64,000 nucleotides of DNA from Arachnopeziza araneosa (lineage: Eukaryota; Ascomycota; Leotiomycetes; Helotiales; Arachnopezizaceae): contig QYAI01000142.1 of the NCBI GenBank assembly GCA_003988855.1, forward strand, positions 57,588 through 121,587, read 5' to 3'. Below the pieces are notes generated by a model that ran no database searches, had not been told where the DNA came from, and worked only from the letters and a program-made list of their open reading frames with translations. Shown one piece after another: positions 1 to 10,531 of the stretch. A program made the translations under genes and the position numbers. Numbering within the stretch: the first letter of the stretch is position 1; each line of letters starts with the position of its first letter.

Positions 1-3000
1 TCAAATCGCGGCCAGCATGACTCTCCGAGACCATAGGCATTAGTTGCCAATTGAACCTGGTGACCCGTATCGCAATGATTGTCGTCGCAACTCCCCGGTG
101 TACCGTGCCACTGACAGTTGGTCCACTCTTTAGCTTCATCCGGAGGGCAGCAGTACCTCTTTAGCATGGTAACACCAAATGCATCCAAAGTGGTTTCAAG
201 CGCAGCACCAAAAAGCGTTGGGGGAAAGATGTCGATGACATTTTCCAACTCTGATGCGAATGTTCCAGCGAAGGTCTGAGAATTAGCTTGGTAAGTAGAC
301 GAGAGAACTCAGCTTACCATGAGGGTATCACTCCCGGAACATCTATCGGCAGTCCAGTAGCAAGTGTTCTTAGCTAGACTGGTTACTTCACAGCAATATG
401 CTTTATTGCCGCCTTCACAATATTTACCATCACCCCATTTGTTCAATTCGACGGTAACTTCGTTGTCATGGCAGTGTCCGTTGCAAGAAGGAGCCGTACC
501 CCTCCAAGTACACTTTTTTGGATCAGGCGCACCACTGAGAGGACAGCAAAGTGTGCTATCTTTCTTTGTTGAGTGGCGTGACCCGGGCTTTGCTGAACCA
601 CAAGGCTGAGTGGTGATGGGAACAAATCCTGAATTGCATGAGCCACCGCAATCAGTAACATAGCAATCAGCAGCGGTTGCCTCCTTATCATTATTAGTCA
701 TATTAAACGTTTTTGAGGAAGTCGCATCAACAAACCTGCCAATAAGCGGCATTGTCAGCTTGAGATTTAAATGCCGTCAGAGTTTTGGGAGCTAAGACTC
801 CTTGAAGCGCTTTCAAATCCGCAGTATCCTGGTCAATCTTGCATCTGTGTTAGCGAAGCGGCTCTTGATCTAGAAGAGTTGTACCTACCGACCATATCAA
901 CAATCCTCCGAGGCCAAGATTATTGGCAAAGTCAATTTTCTGTTTAAAAGTGTCTACATCATCCTGCAGTGAAAATTAGTAGAGGTCTAACGTCTAAAAT
1001 TTTAAGATCTGCCTAGTGGTTATGCTGACGGTGAACCGCGCTGCAGGCACTGTCATCCAGACGAGAGGTCATTATGCAGCAATAGACATCCCTTAATTGG
1101 GAATTCTGATAGAAATCTGACTAAATAGAAGACGAAGAGGCTTACATAGGACACCCATTGGTCTTGATTCCACACAATATATTTCACAGCATTGGTCTCG
1201 TCGTAGTACGGCTTGACGCCAGTCTGATCAATGATAGCCATAATTTCACGGTAGGAAAGCGTCCCAGAATTTTGAGTACACTATAGGGTGTTAGAAAAAT
1301 TCTTCTATTGAAATGAGGAGATTTTACGGCACCAGGGGCTCCACCGCCCTTAAAGTTGCATCCAGGTTGGTAGCAAGAGGGATCAGAAAGCTGAAACGAA
1401 CGACCGTAGAAACCCAAGCCCAGGTTGAGCTTGTTTGCAGGGACATTGTTGCGCCAGAAGAGATCGAACGCCAAATTTATCTCTGTCAGGTTAGTATGAG
1501 CGAGGACATGACTGCCAATTGGATCAAGAGAATCCCAAACACCGTGTAGGTCATAGCTCATGACGTTGATCCAATCAACATATTGAACAGAAGTGAGATC
1601 GAACCACCTCAAGTACCAGTAGCTGGTCGGGACAGTGTAAGAAATAATGTATGATACTGGCTCGTTTTCGACGGCAGCTCTAAGTTCCTTCAAGAATTGT
1701 GTATAGTTGATGCCATCATCTGGTTGACCACCTCGGTCAGGTGCACCAGGATACTCCCAGTCAAAATCAACGCCATCGAAAGCATATTCTCGCATGAATG
1801 CTAGGAGGTTCGTAATGAATTTAGCTCGATTAGCTTGTGAGCTAACGATATCACTGTACGCGTGCTGCGTAGATGTGCCGTTGTCATTGAACGTCCAACC
1901 ACCTAGAGACACTATACACTTGAGGCCACTATTCTGCGACTTCAGTGCCGTGAGTTCTGAAAACAGTGAGGCATCAAGACCATCCATAGGAGCAACATTG
2001 AATTCGCCTGGTGTGATGTAGGCAAATGCGAAATGAAGATGGGTGAGTGCATTGACTGGAATATCTTTGAAATCCTAGGAAGACTTGTTAGCATAAACTT
2101 TTTTTTGATACTTAATTGTGTGGCTTGATAGAGACCGTTCTGAGATCGTGTCTATCCCATGCTTCTGTCTTTCCCCCAAACCATCATTGGGAATTAAAAG
2201 GATAAGAACGCAGACAATCGCTGGTACTTTGAACAAAAAACTTACCATTCCGGTGCAGCTACGATCATGAGCCCAAGCCTCATAGTAACCAATGATACGA
2301 GATTGAACGTCACCTCCCGATGCACCTGATCCCGGTTGGTTGCAATTGCTCTGGCATCCACTCTGAGGGGTTTCTTCTTCAACCGAGCAGAAGTCTGCAG
2401 TCATACCACAAAAACCATACTGACTGCAGCAGACATTTAAGGGACAAGTTGCATTCGGTATCTTCGCGTTTTGACCACATTCTGCATGGGCATCGCAGTT
2501 ACTCCAGCAAACGTCGTTGGGCGACACACCCGTGGTTCCACAGGCTTCGGGACCGTAATTACAGTAACCGGTGGTTTTCGAGCAACAAGCACCTATGATT
2601 TATCAGTATAATGACCATGTAGTAGAAGTTTGATAGTACCATTCGAGCAAGGCTTTGTTTCTGAGCAGGAATAGTCGTCATTGGTTAGTGTCTGTCTTTC
2701 AAAGAGCAGGTCGTTCGAGACAGAACACATGGGCGCCTCATCATTTCGTAGTTTCACAGAATAATCAAAGGGCCTAGACGGTTTAAGCATTTATTTACTC
2801 TTAATTGTTTGACAATTCCAAAAATAATCGTAGCCCGTTGAGGGAGAGAGAGGCTTACGAGAATTCTGGAACCTGACAGATTGTAGAGTTCTGTTCTGCC
2901 GAGAGGGGATCTGAGCGAGCATCAGGAAGGTTGTCATGGTTAGTATGGGGATATGCTACAGCGATCGAAGGTAAGATAGTAATGAGAAGAAAATAAAGAT

Positions 3001-3064
3001 AAGCGAACGTGAAGGGTATCATAGGACGGGTTCTTGCGACCGAGAAACTTGATAACGACGCCAT
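1..3064 (-). CDS. Killer-toxin-like GH18 chitinase with chitin-binding domains (3' end outside window)
   Basis: Secreted class V (subgroup C type) chitinase that hydrolyses chitin. Predicted exons on the minus strand: 3064-2859, 2773-2640, 2592-2246, 2074-1328, 1280-1146, 963-889, 837-736, 683-318, and 275 to beyond position 1; phases are consistent throughout. The N-terminus has a hydrophobic signal segment. A start at 3022 (MIPFTFAYLYF) gives a cleaner signal peptide than the first ATG at 3064. Two cysteine-rich chitin-binding (CBM18-like) units follow (CSNGACCS...; CPLNVCCSQYGFCG). The GH18 domain has an intact catalytic motif DGVDFDWEYPG. Downstream is a long Cys-rich tail (DCYVTDCGGSC, CCPLSGAPDP, GHCHDNEV) typical of killer-toxin-like chitinases. 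No LysM domain is visible in this protein; LysM domains are in the divergent neighbour. The family assignment is established knowledge; the substrate is inferred from it. Confidence 0.9.
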
Positions 3065-3693
3065 TGAAGGATGTTCAATTCACCCAAATGCTTGCAGAGA
3101 TAGGCTGTTGACAAGAAATCATCTTGGGGGCATGGGATTAATGAAGTTCTTCTAGGTGCTATTTCCATCCTGCTACATATGCAAGGCATTTGCGCGAACA
3201 AAATATGGCAAAAGTGGAGGAGAATTATTAGAGCCTCACTGGCTCTCATGATAATGGTTGCGACGAATTTTGGTTTAATATGCAAGCACCCCGCCTTCAG
3301 CGGGACACGTTTTCGTAGGTGGTGAGTGGTCGCTCTGTCTTGGGCGTATGTGGTGGCGGAGGCGCATGCAATGGGAGTCGCTTGGCATTCTTGCATTCCC
3401 CTCCAATCTTCTAAATCCATCGCAAGAAACAAAAAAAGCCTATTTATAATCAAACCAATGTATACTCAGCCCGTCTTCCCCCAATTTTTACGTCAATTAC
3501 GGCTCATTGTGACTGGTGGCCTTGTCTCTGATCATCTGGCGCCTCATTCAACCTCTGCTTCCGCCAAGCTGCCCAGTTCCAGTTATAGAACAAGAGCCGC
3601 AACTATCATGAATGAGCCTACTCCCTCTCCTTTGAAATTGTGCTATATGACTAGGCCAGTCCAAAGACAAACCAGTCATACCCTACACTTAAG
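3065..3693. promoter_or_regulatory. Shared bidirectional promoter between chitinase and LysM gene
   Basis: This is the 629-bp head-to-head gap between the chitinase start and the LysM start. A TATA-like TATTTATAA lies near 3441 on the plus side. No transcription factor site could be assigned with confidence. A shared control region is inferred from the divergent layout, which is common for subgroup C chitinase and LysM pairs. Confidence 0.5.
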
Positions 3694-6607
3694 ATGTTCA
3701 AATTTCGAGATTCCAGGAGATCTGTGTACGCTGTGATTGGCATTTTCCTCCGCAATATTTCTGCAGCGCAATTCTTTCAAAACTCGACTATTCCCACCAA
3801 TTTAACAGTGGAATGTTCAAATGCTCTTCTTACAAATGTGACGGGTTGCGGGAATATTGTGTCCTCATTGCGCCCAGGAGACTATTATCCTGAGTCGGTC
3901 TTGAATTCGACATGCACTTTAGCATGCTCCAAAGGTTTAGCATCATTCGCCTCGAGTGTCCTTTCAGCCTGTAGCACTGATGTCTGGAACGGATATGAAG
4001 ACACTACAATGCCTGTGGCTATTATTCCTGATCTTCTTCGCTACACATACAATCTCACATGTTTGATGGATAGTGGCCGATATTGTAACGTAATTTCTGC
4101 GCAGTATGCATATTCTTTAGACCCGACAAGTAAGTATTGAACTATCAGTTGAATTTCCTCATTCATTGGCATTTTTCGGCACGAAATATGAGAGCTAATC
4201 TGAATGCAGGTGGTGACCCTTCAGACACTAGCAGTATTGCTTCGTTCTCATCTAATTCTAATTGTACAACTACTTTTCCGGGCAACGTAACCAATCCTTG
4301 CGATCTCTGCCTAGTCAAGACACTCCAAATTCAGGCGGCCTCGCCATATTTTGATGGCCCTGCGCTTCAGGATTCATCCGTTTACGAATCAAAGACATCA
4401 AGTTGTGGAATCACAGGCTTGCCACTACAGACCTCGACCCAGAATATATATACGTACGTTAATCATTTAACCGGAGATTCATGTAATTAATCGCTTCTCA
4501 GACCTACAACAATAATTTCAGCAACAGCGACTCCTACATGTGCTGGGAAATGCTATACCATCCAACAAGGAGACAATTGCAGCTCAATCGCCAGATCACA
4601 AGGAATCAGTACCAGCTGGCTTCTCACTGACAACAGCTTGCCAGCGTACTGTTCAAACTTCCCGGCAAATGGAACGCTCTGTCTCGTGAATACATGTAAA
4701 GTATATACAAGTCAAATCAACGATACATGTGATTCAATTGCTAGTGCAAATGGTATCTCGGTAACACAGTTCAAGGGCTGGAATCCTGTTAGTACAAACA
4801 TTCTGCTTTATGAATAAATGCTGAAGACATCTTAGATTATCGATGCAGGTTGTTACAACCTCAACTCGATGACCGGTATGGAGTTCTGCATTGGAGCTCC
4901 GGGAGTACCGTATGTGACACCTAACGTCACTTTGCTGGCGCCCTTGACCGCCTCCATAGTGGCGCCCGTTCCTACCAACATCGCAGCGAATACATCTCAA
5001 GACTGCGGAAAGTATTATGAAGCCATTCTGGGAGACAGTTGTAATATGATGGTGATCAAGTTCGGTATTTCTTTGGATGACTTTGTGTTCTTGAACCCAG
5101 CCATCAATGCTAATTGCACAAATCTCTACGCTGATGAGAGCTATTGTGTAGAAGCGGTAGGAGACAGTAAATGAATCATCCAAAACTAATAAAAAAACAC
5201 TAACCTCCCTAGTCAACACATATCCCGGTCGTGCTGGTTACAGTACAGCAGCCCCAACCAGCGTACCAACAGCACCACCAACTCCTTATTCCGCTCTGGC
5301 TAGTGCGACCTACACCACAATTAGCGCAACGTCAACTCCTTTGCCCCTAGCCAGTGGGGTGAGAAGTGATTGCAATAGTTATTTTCTAGGCGATATCTTT
5401 AACAATGAGAATATTAGCAGCACTAGTTGGAATTCTCCTTGTGAGCTCGCCGCAGCAGTGTACAATGTGGACCTTAGTGATTTCGGCATTTGGAACCCCA
5501 GTAAGTCAAAAATCTTGGATCATACATTTTTTAGACTTACATTCTCAGGTCTCGGTGATGCGACGCTATCAAGCTGTAAATTCGGCAATGGTGTGCGATA
5601 TTGTGGGAAATTGTATTTTGGCGATGTAGCACCCTCAGCTATACCATCATCTTCCCTACCTCTTAGGGTATATATCTCTCTGACAATCTTGCAATTTTAT
5701 GGTCCAGCATACTAATTACAGTAAACAGGACGGCACAACACCCAACTGTACGCAATATGCCGAAGTAACAGCTGGCTGGACCTGTCAGGACGTTTTAGAC
5801 GAATACGATCTGACCATCGCTCAATTCTTCGCCTACAATAGCGAGGTAAATGCTGATTGCTCGGGTCTATGGACAGGTTATCAATATTGTATTCGTACGC
5901 CTGACTACGTCGACCAAACACAACTACCGTCAAGCGCTATTGTAACATCTCCAACGACAACCTCAGCGACCGGAAACTCGCCAACGCCTCCAAGTCCAGT
6001 ACAAACCGGCCAGCCCAATAATTGTAACAAGTGGTATACAGTTAAATGTATGTCTTGCCTCCAATTCTCTCCAGTCTCTTTCAGCATAAACTAACCACTT
6101 CATCTTCAGCATCCGACTCTTGCACCTCGGTGGAATCGACCTTTCTTCTCACCAGGGCACAATTCCTCTCCTGGAATCCGGCCGTATCATTAGATTGCAG
6201 AACCGGCTTCTGGTCAGGCTTCGCCTATTGCGTCGGGACAACAGATACTGTTTCGTCCACGCGCATTTCGGCCCCAGCGCCAAGCGCTACCACGACCGTT
6301 GCTCCACAGCCGTCTCCTATCCAGCCCAACAATGTTGTTAGTAACTGTAATAAGTACGCCCAAGCGTTGACTGGAGATTTGTGTACGGTTAGTCCTCCTG
6401 AAATTCCGAACTCTTCTCGTCCTTGAATTATTATGTCTTCTATTGTTTTGCAAAGGTTGCTAACCACCACGACAGAAGTTCGCTTCCAGAAATAACATCT
6501 CTCCTGTGCAGCTCTACAGCTGGAACAATGTTCTTGGAAGCAGTGGAGCTGGTTGTTCAAATAATTTTTGGGCGGGTTATTACTATTGCGTTGGGGTCTC
6601 TTCATGA
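3694..6607 (+). CDS. Secreted multi-LysM chitin-binding protein
   Basis: Predicted 810-aa secreted protein. Exons: 3694-4129, 4210-4453, 4502-4787, 4836-5166, 5213-5500, 5549-5667, 5729-6047, 6110-6387, 6476-6607; the summed length is a multiple of three. It starts at MFKFRDSRRSVY with a weak hydrophobic N-terminus. About six to seven LysM-like modules follow, recognisable by Cys-Tyr-Thr-Ile...Gly-Asp and Leu/Phe-x-x-Trp-Asn-Pro patterns (CYTIQQGDNC, QFKGWNP, FLSWNPAV, QLYSWNN) each ending near a YC. Thr/Ser/Pro-rich linkers separate the later modules. The last intron carries a GCTAAC branch site. LysM modules bind chitin oligomers. With the adjacent divergent chitinase this looks like a co-regulated wall or effector pair. 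Whether it protects hyphae or shields chitin from a host is not decidable here. Confidence 0.87.
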
Positions 6608-6902
6608 AGTAGGAGGAGTAGATTTTTAAAATAATACGGAAAAATATGGTAGAAGGGTGGCCACCTGTTGAGTTTATGATAGATATTTGATTGATGTATA
6701 GTTCATGTTATAGAAATTATGTATATTATACTCGGCAGTACACTTTTAATACTTTCGTAGATTGGAGGACGCTGTTACCCTGCAAATTTTTATTCTGTCC
6801 TCATCATTCATCTGTCTAGTTTTGTAGACTACATGATTGATCATAATTCAACACCTCATATGGCAAATTGTAAACAAACATTATAATCATCCAGTATATT
6901 CA
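6608..6902. other. Intergenic region between convergent genes
   Basis: AT-rich 3' flank shared by the LysM gene (plus) and the F-box-like gene (minus). No gene or structured element was seen. Confidence 0.5.
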
Positions 6903-8615
6903 TCACCACTCAAAAAACTTGATCAGCAAGTCACTAGCCTCCCCATTCGCATTTCCATCCAACATTCGCTTGAACGTCCCAAGCACCTCTTCGAAGCCCT
7001 CTCTATCCTCATGACCCCTCCACCGTCCAGTTTGAAAGTAAAGCCTCGGTCTACGCCTCACTATCTGGATATCACAATCCTCGACCGCAGAATCCAACAT
7101 ATCCACTTCACCAGCTCTCAAGAAAAGGACCTCGAATTGCCCCAATTGCGGGGGCAAGCCAGCTCTCAGACCCGCGCATCGCAGTACTGGCATGTGCATT
7201 GTGGTTTTCGCGAAAGCTTTCAACAATGCCATAATCTTCTCTGTTACTGGATACCGTCGGAACATTGAGATCGGGCAGTTGCCTATTTGGCGGTCGTGCA
7301 TGCGTACATCGAATGAATGGTTGTCTGAAGCATTGGAATTGGAGCTGCGTGTAGCGCTTTCCGAGTCCGAGTCATGCTCTAGGTCTTCATCCGAAGCTAC
7401 ATTGTCTTCGTCGTCGCTTTCAGAAGCCTCTGGATCCCGTTCAAAATACCAATCTCCACTTGGTGTACAGATGTTGAACGTTAGGTGAAAAACTTCTAGT
7501 TCGGACCAGGTTCCCGGCGCGAGCGGGGATTGATAGATCTCAGGTGAGATGGTGATCGGCCCTGTCAAGAATATAGTGCTGGGTGCTGATTTTTGCAAGA
7601 ACTTGTTCATAGCAAGACTGAGTTCATCGTGTTCAGATGCTGATGCCTGAGCTTTTGATAGGATGAAGTGGTGGTTCATTGGAGCGTTATTGAAATAATC
7701 TAACGAGAAGGACTTCCATTTGTTTCCAGATATAAGGTCTAGTGAACGGGCAAAATCTACAATTGCCATCAATAATCACTCCAAAAATAATTCAATTCTT
7801 GGGGATTGCCTACCAGAACGAAGCTGTTGTCTAATATTTGCGTCCTTCTTCTCATTATCACTGAGCGTCCAGTCTGCCACCTCCAATGAAGAGAACTTGG
7901 ATGCAACTCTGACAATTGACTGTGGTTCTACAACACGGCCCCAATGTGCTATCGCTTGGAAGTTGTTGACACGTGATAATGCAGGAAGCTCTTCCCATAT
8001 CTGTAATCTGATGATTGAGTGCTCGTAACGATGCTCCCATAGGTCCTTCCGCTTGCCGAGCTCAAATTCTTGTCTGTGCAGGTCGAGAACTTCTGCACCT
8101 CTATAGGGCATGTCAGATGGTGAGTAGATACTATGGAAACAAAATTTGAGTGGTCGAATCCGTGCTTGGAGTTGGTTCTGTGGCACGCTCTCCTCCCATT
8201 CTTTCAACACAGAGAAGAGGCCATGCACAGCCTTCGAGAACGCAAGATCATTTGCATCCTTATCGTTTGCATTCTCTAATCTACTGCAAGCACCATCGCT
8301 ATATTCTGGCAGGATAATCTCATAAAGGAGTGTTCCTAGAGCTGCTCTCCGATGAGCTGGCTGAAAGATTTGTGAAAAGAGCTCTAGCTCGCTACTTTTG
8401 AGCCTGATGGACGAAAATGTCTCACGCTCGACAGCATACTGCCAGTCTCGAGAAATAGATGCATATTGCGGGAAAAACTTTGGGGTATGGTCTGATCGGA
8501 AGGCAAGCGGAACGTGAGATTGGTCTTCCTCTCTTTCCAAGAAGGACAGAATTTGCAGTACAAGTTCTGGTGTACTAGAAAGATCTTTAAACAATTGACT
8601 AGGTGTTCGTGGCAT
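6903..8615 (-). CDS. F-box-like domain protein, 551 aa
   Basis: Two exons, 8615-7814 and 7756-6903, joined by a 57-bp intron whose acceptor GTAG gives the in-frame continuation RS-DFARSLDL. The N-terminus LSSTPELVLQILSFLE fits an F-box-like helix, which in this family recruits Skp1 in SCF ubiquitin ligases. The remainder resembles the F-box-type hypothetical proteins common in filamentous ascomycetes. Around residues 385-425 there is an acidic Ser/Asp/Glu low-complexity stretch (SESDDEDNVASDEDLEHD). There is no signal peptide or membrane segment. The substrate is unknown. The F-box call is moderate because only the first helix is convincing; the gene model itself is firm. Confidence 0.7.
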
Positions 8616-9749
8616 CGTGAACAGAAGTTGAGGATTGTGGGTTGTGCGGAGAATGAACGTTGTTCGATCTTCTCAGACTGAAGTGGGCTGGGATTGCTAT
8701 CATGTGCCAAAACAAGCTGGCACTGTTGGAAACCATAAAACACGTGATTCGGTCTTAATTTTCGCTGGTAGAAGTACAATGAAAAACTACTTGGCTTATC
8801 AAAATATTTTTGTGATTCTATTCTTGAATTGGCATAGGGACAAGAAAGAGACCCCAAGAATAGGTAGCTAAGTGTGGGTCACGTGATGTATCACATTATC
8901 CCTTCGTTATTGGTGGAGTCTATTCTAGCGGGATTCTATTGAATATAGTATTAATAGGGAAGGGTTATATTTGTTAGCTAAATTCTTCTTGTAGCAGTTC
9001 ATACAAGCTTATAGTTCACATGTTTCTTGGTGAACGCGGCGATATAACGAAAACCAAATACCATAGCGGCCTATAGATATCGCTAACTTTGGGTCTGCGT
9101 TGATATTTGGTAGTATTCCAATGCCGGCGCGCTTTACGCTGTTGATTCGCCTATGATATTCAGGAATGATACTCTGCCTATCAGGGCACTAGTTACATCT
9201 AGGTAGCCCACTTTTGAAGAATGGACGAGAAATTTTTGAAAGTGATCTGCAAAAGTTGAAATCGGTCTTGAACAAGCTGGATTTCGCGCAGTATGATCTG
9301 GGAGGTTGATGAGCCACTTTTCGAAGCTAGTTGGGATTGCACGACGAGTTAGCGGAGAAGATAGCATCATGTGAGTGATGCATGCGAGTTTCTATATCAC
9401 CTCGAAGGCGCAGTGAAGTCCAAGTTGATGGTGTTTGGTGCTTGGAATGATTGAAATTGGAGGAATGACCTAGAGTCCACAAGAGAACAGTGATCAACAA
9501 GACTGCAACCATTCGCAGAAGACGAGTTCATCTTTGGAAAGTGCTCTCTTGGGGTTGGGCTTCGGAATGTAACACGCGACTAAGCTAGCAGAAAATCACG
9601 AGAATATAAGCTTCCGACCTCTTCCTACTATCCTTGAACCTATCATCAAGCAAGAACTTTTCTTGATCAAGAATCAATCTCGCTCTTGAACATCCGAATC
9701 TAAACAGTACTTCATCTGTTTTCTCAACTATCCATCACTATCGACCAAT
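8616..9749. other. Intergenic, including promoter of the But2-domain gene
   Basis: Roughly 1.1 kb without a supportable gene. A TATA-like ATATAAG near 9602 lies about 150 bp upstream of the ATG at 9750 and suits that gene. Small minus ORFs at 9134-9512 have no recognisable family. Confidence 0.5.
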
Positions 9750-10207
9750 ATGGGTCACTTAATTACTTTGCTCTTCGTTATATTCCTTCTTGCGCTCACT
9801 TACGCCACCCCAACACCAATGGACCTTGCACCCCGCTGCGGCCAAACTGTCTTTCCCACTTTCCTCCAATCCCTTACCGAAGCGCATCCCAACATAGTCC
9901 ACATCAACACCCTCTCTACCACCGGAGCCTTTCAAGTCGCTCAAAAAGTAACGAACTGTCAAGTCTCCAACCGAATCTATCAACTCGTTGCCTTTGAAGG
10001 TATCCCATCGGGTGCCTACGGCTGCCAACTGAATGTTCAATTCCCCTCCCAATATACCATCACCAGTGTCGGAAACCCAACTTTGAACGTTACTACGCTC
10101 TTCAATGGCTCACCAAATAGCATCACTTATCCCAATGATTATTCTTGGAATAAATTCTATCCCCCTACGACTCCGCCACTAGGAGGTGGATTGTTTGGTA
10201 CGGTGAA
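9750..10207 (+). pseudogene. Secreted But2-domain protein, 5' part, split by retrotransposon
   Basis: The first 458 nt of an apparently intronless gene. It encodes a signal peptide (MGHLITLLFVIFLLALTYA) and then a region resembling the fungal secreted But2 (ubiquitin 3-binding protein C-terminal-like) domain, with motifs such as GAYGCQLNVQFP and GGGLFGTVN. The frame runs into the retrotransposon left LTR at 10208. Joined to 21058-21232 across one copy of the GTGAA target duplication, the total is 633 nt in a single frame (210 aa plus stop). The gene was therefore intact before the insertion. Reading on into the LTR gives 186 codons with a junk basic tail. The function of secreted But2 proteins is not established. 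Confidence 0.8.
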
Positions 10208-10347
10208 TGTTGGGAGACAAGAGAAGAAGAAGAAGAAGTCAGTGAAAGCTGTCTTATTGCTAGCTACTGTGCCGGTTCCTCTTAAAGGAACCGGTCTTGC
10301 TTACTCCTAACCCTAGCCGTTGCGTGACTGAGTCTCGTCACGTGACA
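10208..10347 (-). repeat. 3' LTR of the retrotransposon (140 bp)
   Basis: Full LTR in sense from TGTCACGTGAC (10347 end) to CTCCCAACA (10208 end), so it has TG...CA termini. It contains the CACGTG palindrome, a hairpin of the form CCGGTTCC...GGAACCGG, an AATAAGA polyadenylation-like motif and a (CTT)n tract. Relative to the 152-bp solo LTR at 45687 it lacks about 13 bp in the telomere-like TAGGGTTAGGG segment. Confidence 0.88.
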
Positions 10348-10348
10348 T

Positions 10349-10363
10349 GTCCCCCTCCCCCGA
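10349..10363 (-). other. Polypurine tract next to 3' LTR
   Basis: In the sense direction a GGGGGAGGGGGA run lies immediately inside the 3' LTR. This is the expected position of the plus-strand primer for an LTR retroelement. Confidence 0.8.
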
Positions 10364-10416
10364 ATGAAAATTGGCTGCTCCGGCAGTAGGTACCAGGTTG
10401 GCTCTTTGTTCTTATG

Positions 10417-10476
10417 GCGGTTGTATTCGTACAATTGTGTCTTGAGGCGGTTGTATTCGTACAATTGTGTCTTGGA
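10417..10476. repeat. Two tandem copies of a 30-bp unit
   Basis: The unit beginning GCGGTTGTATTCGTACAATT occurs twice back to back (10417-10446 and 10447-10476) and is nearly perfect. It lies between ORF3 and the polypurine tract of the retrotransposon. The role is unknown. Confidence 0.85.
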
Positions 10477-10531
10477 GCGAGACACATGTGTGAGAATAGG
10501 CAGAGGTGGTGGTTGTGAGAAATTTTGGCCG

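Noticed and set aside
3326..3736. 136-codon plus ORF in the chitinase-LysM gap
   Set aside because: It overlaps the shared promoter and the LysM start, with no family resemblance or signal peptide.
9134..9512. Minus ORFs of 61-78 codons
   Set aside because: Short, overlapping in different frames, no recognisable domain.
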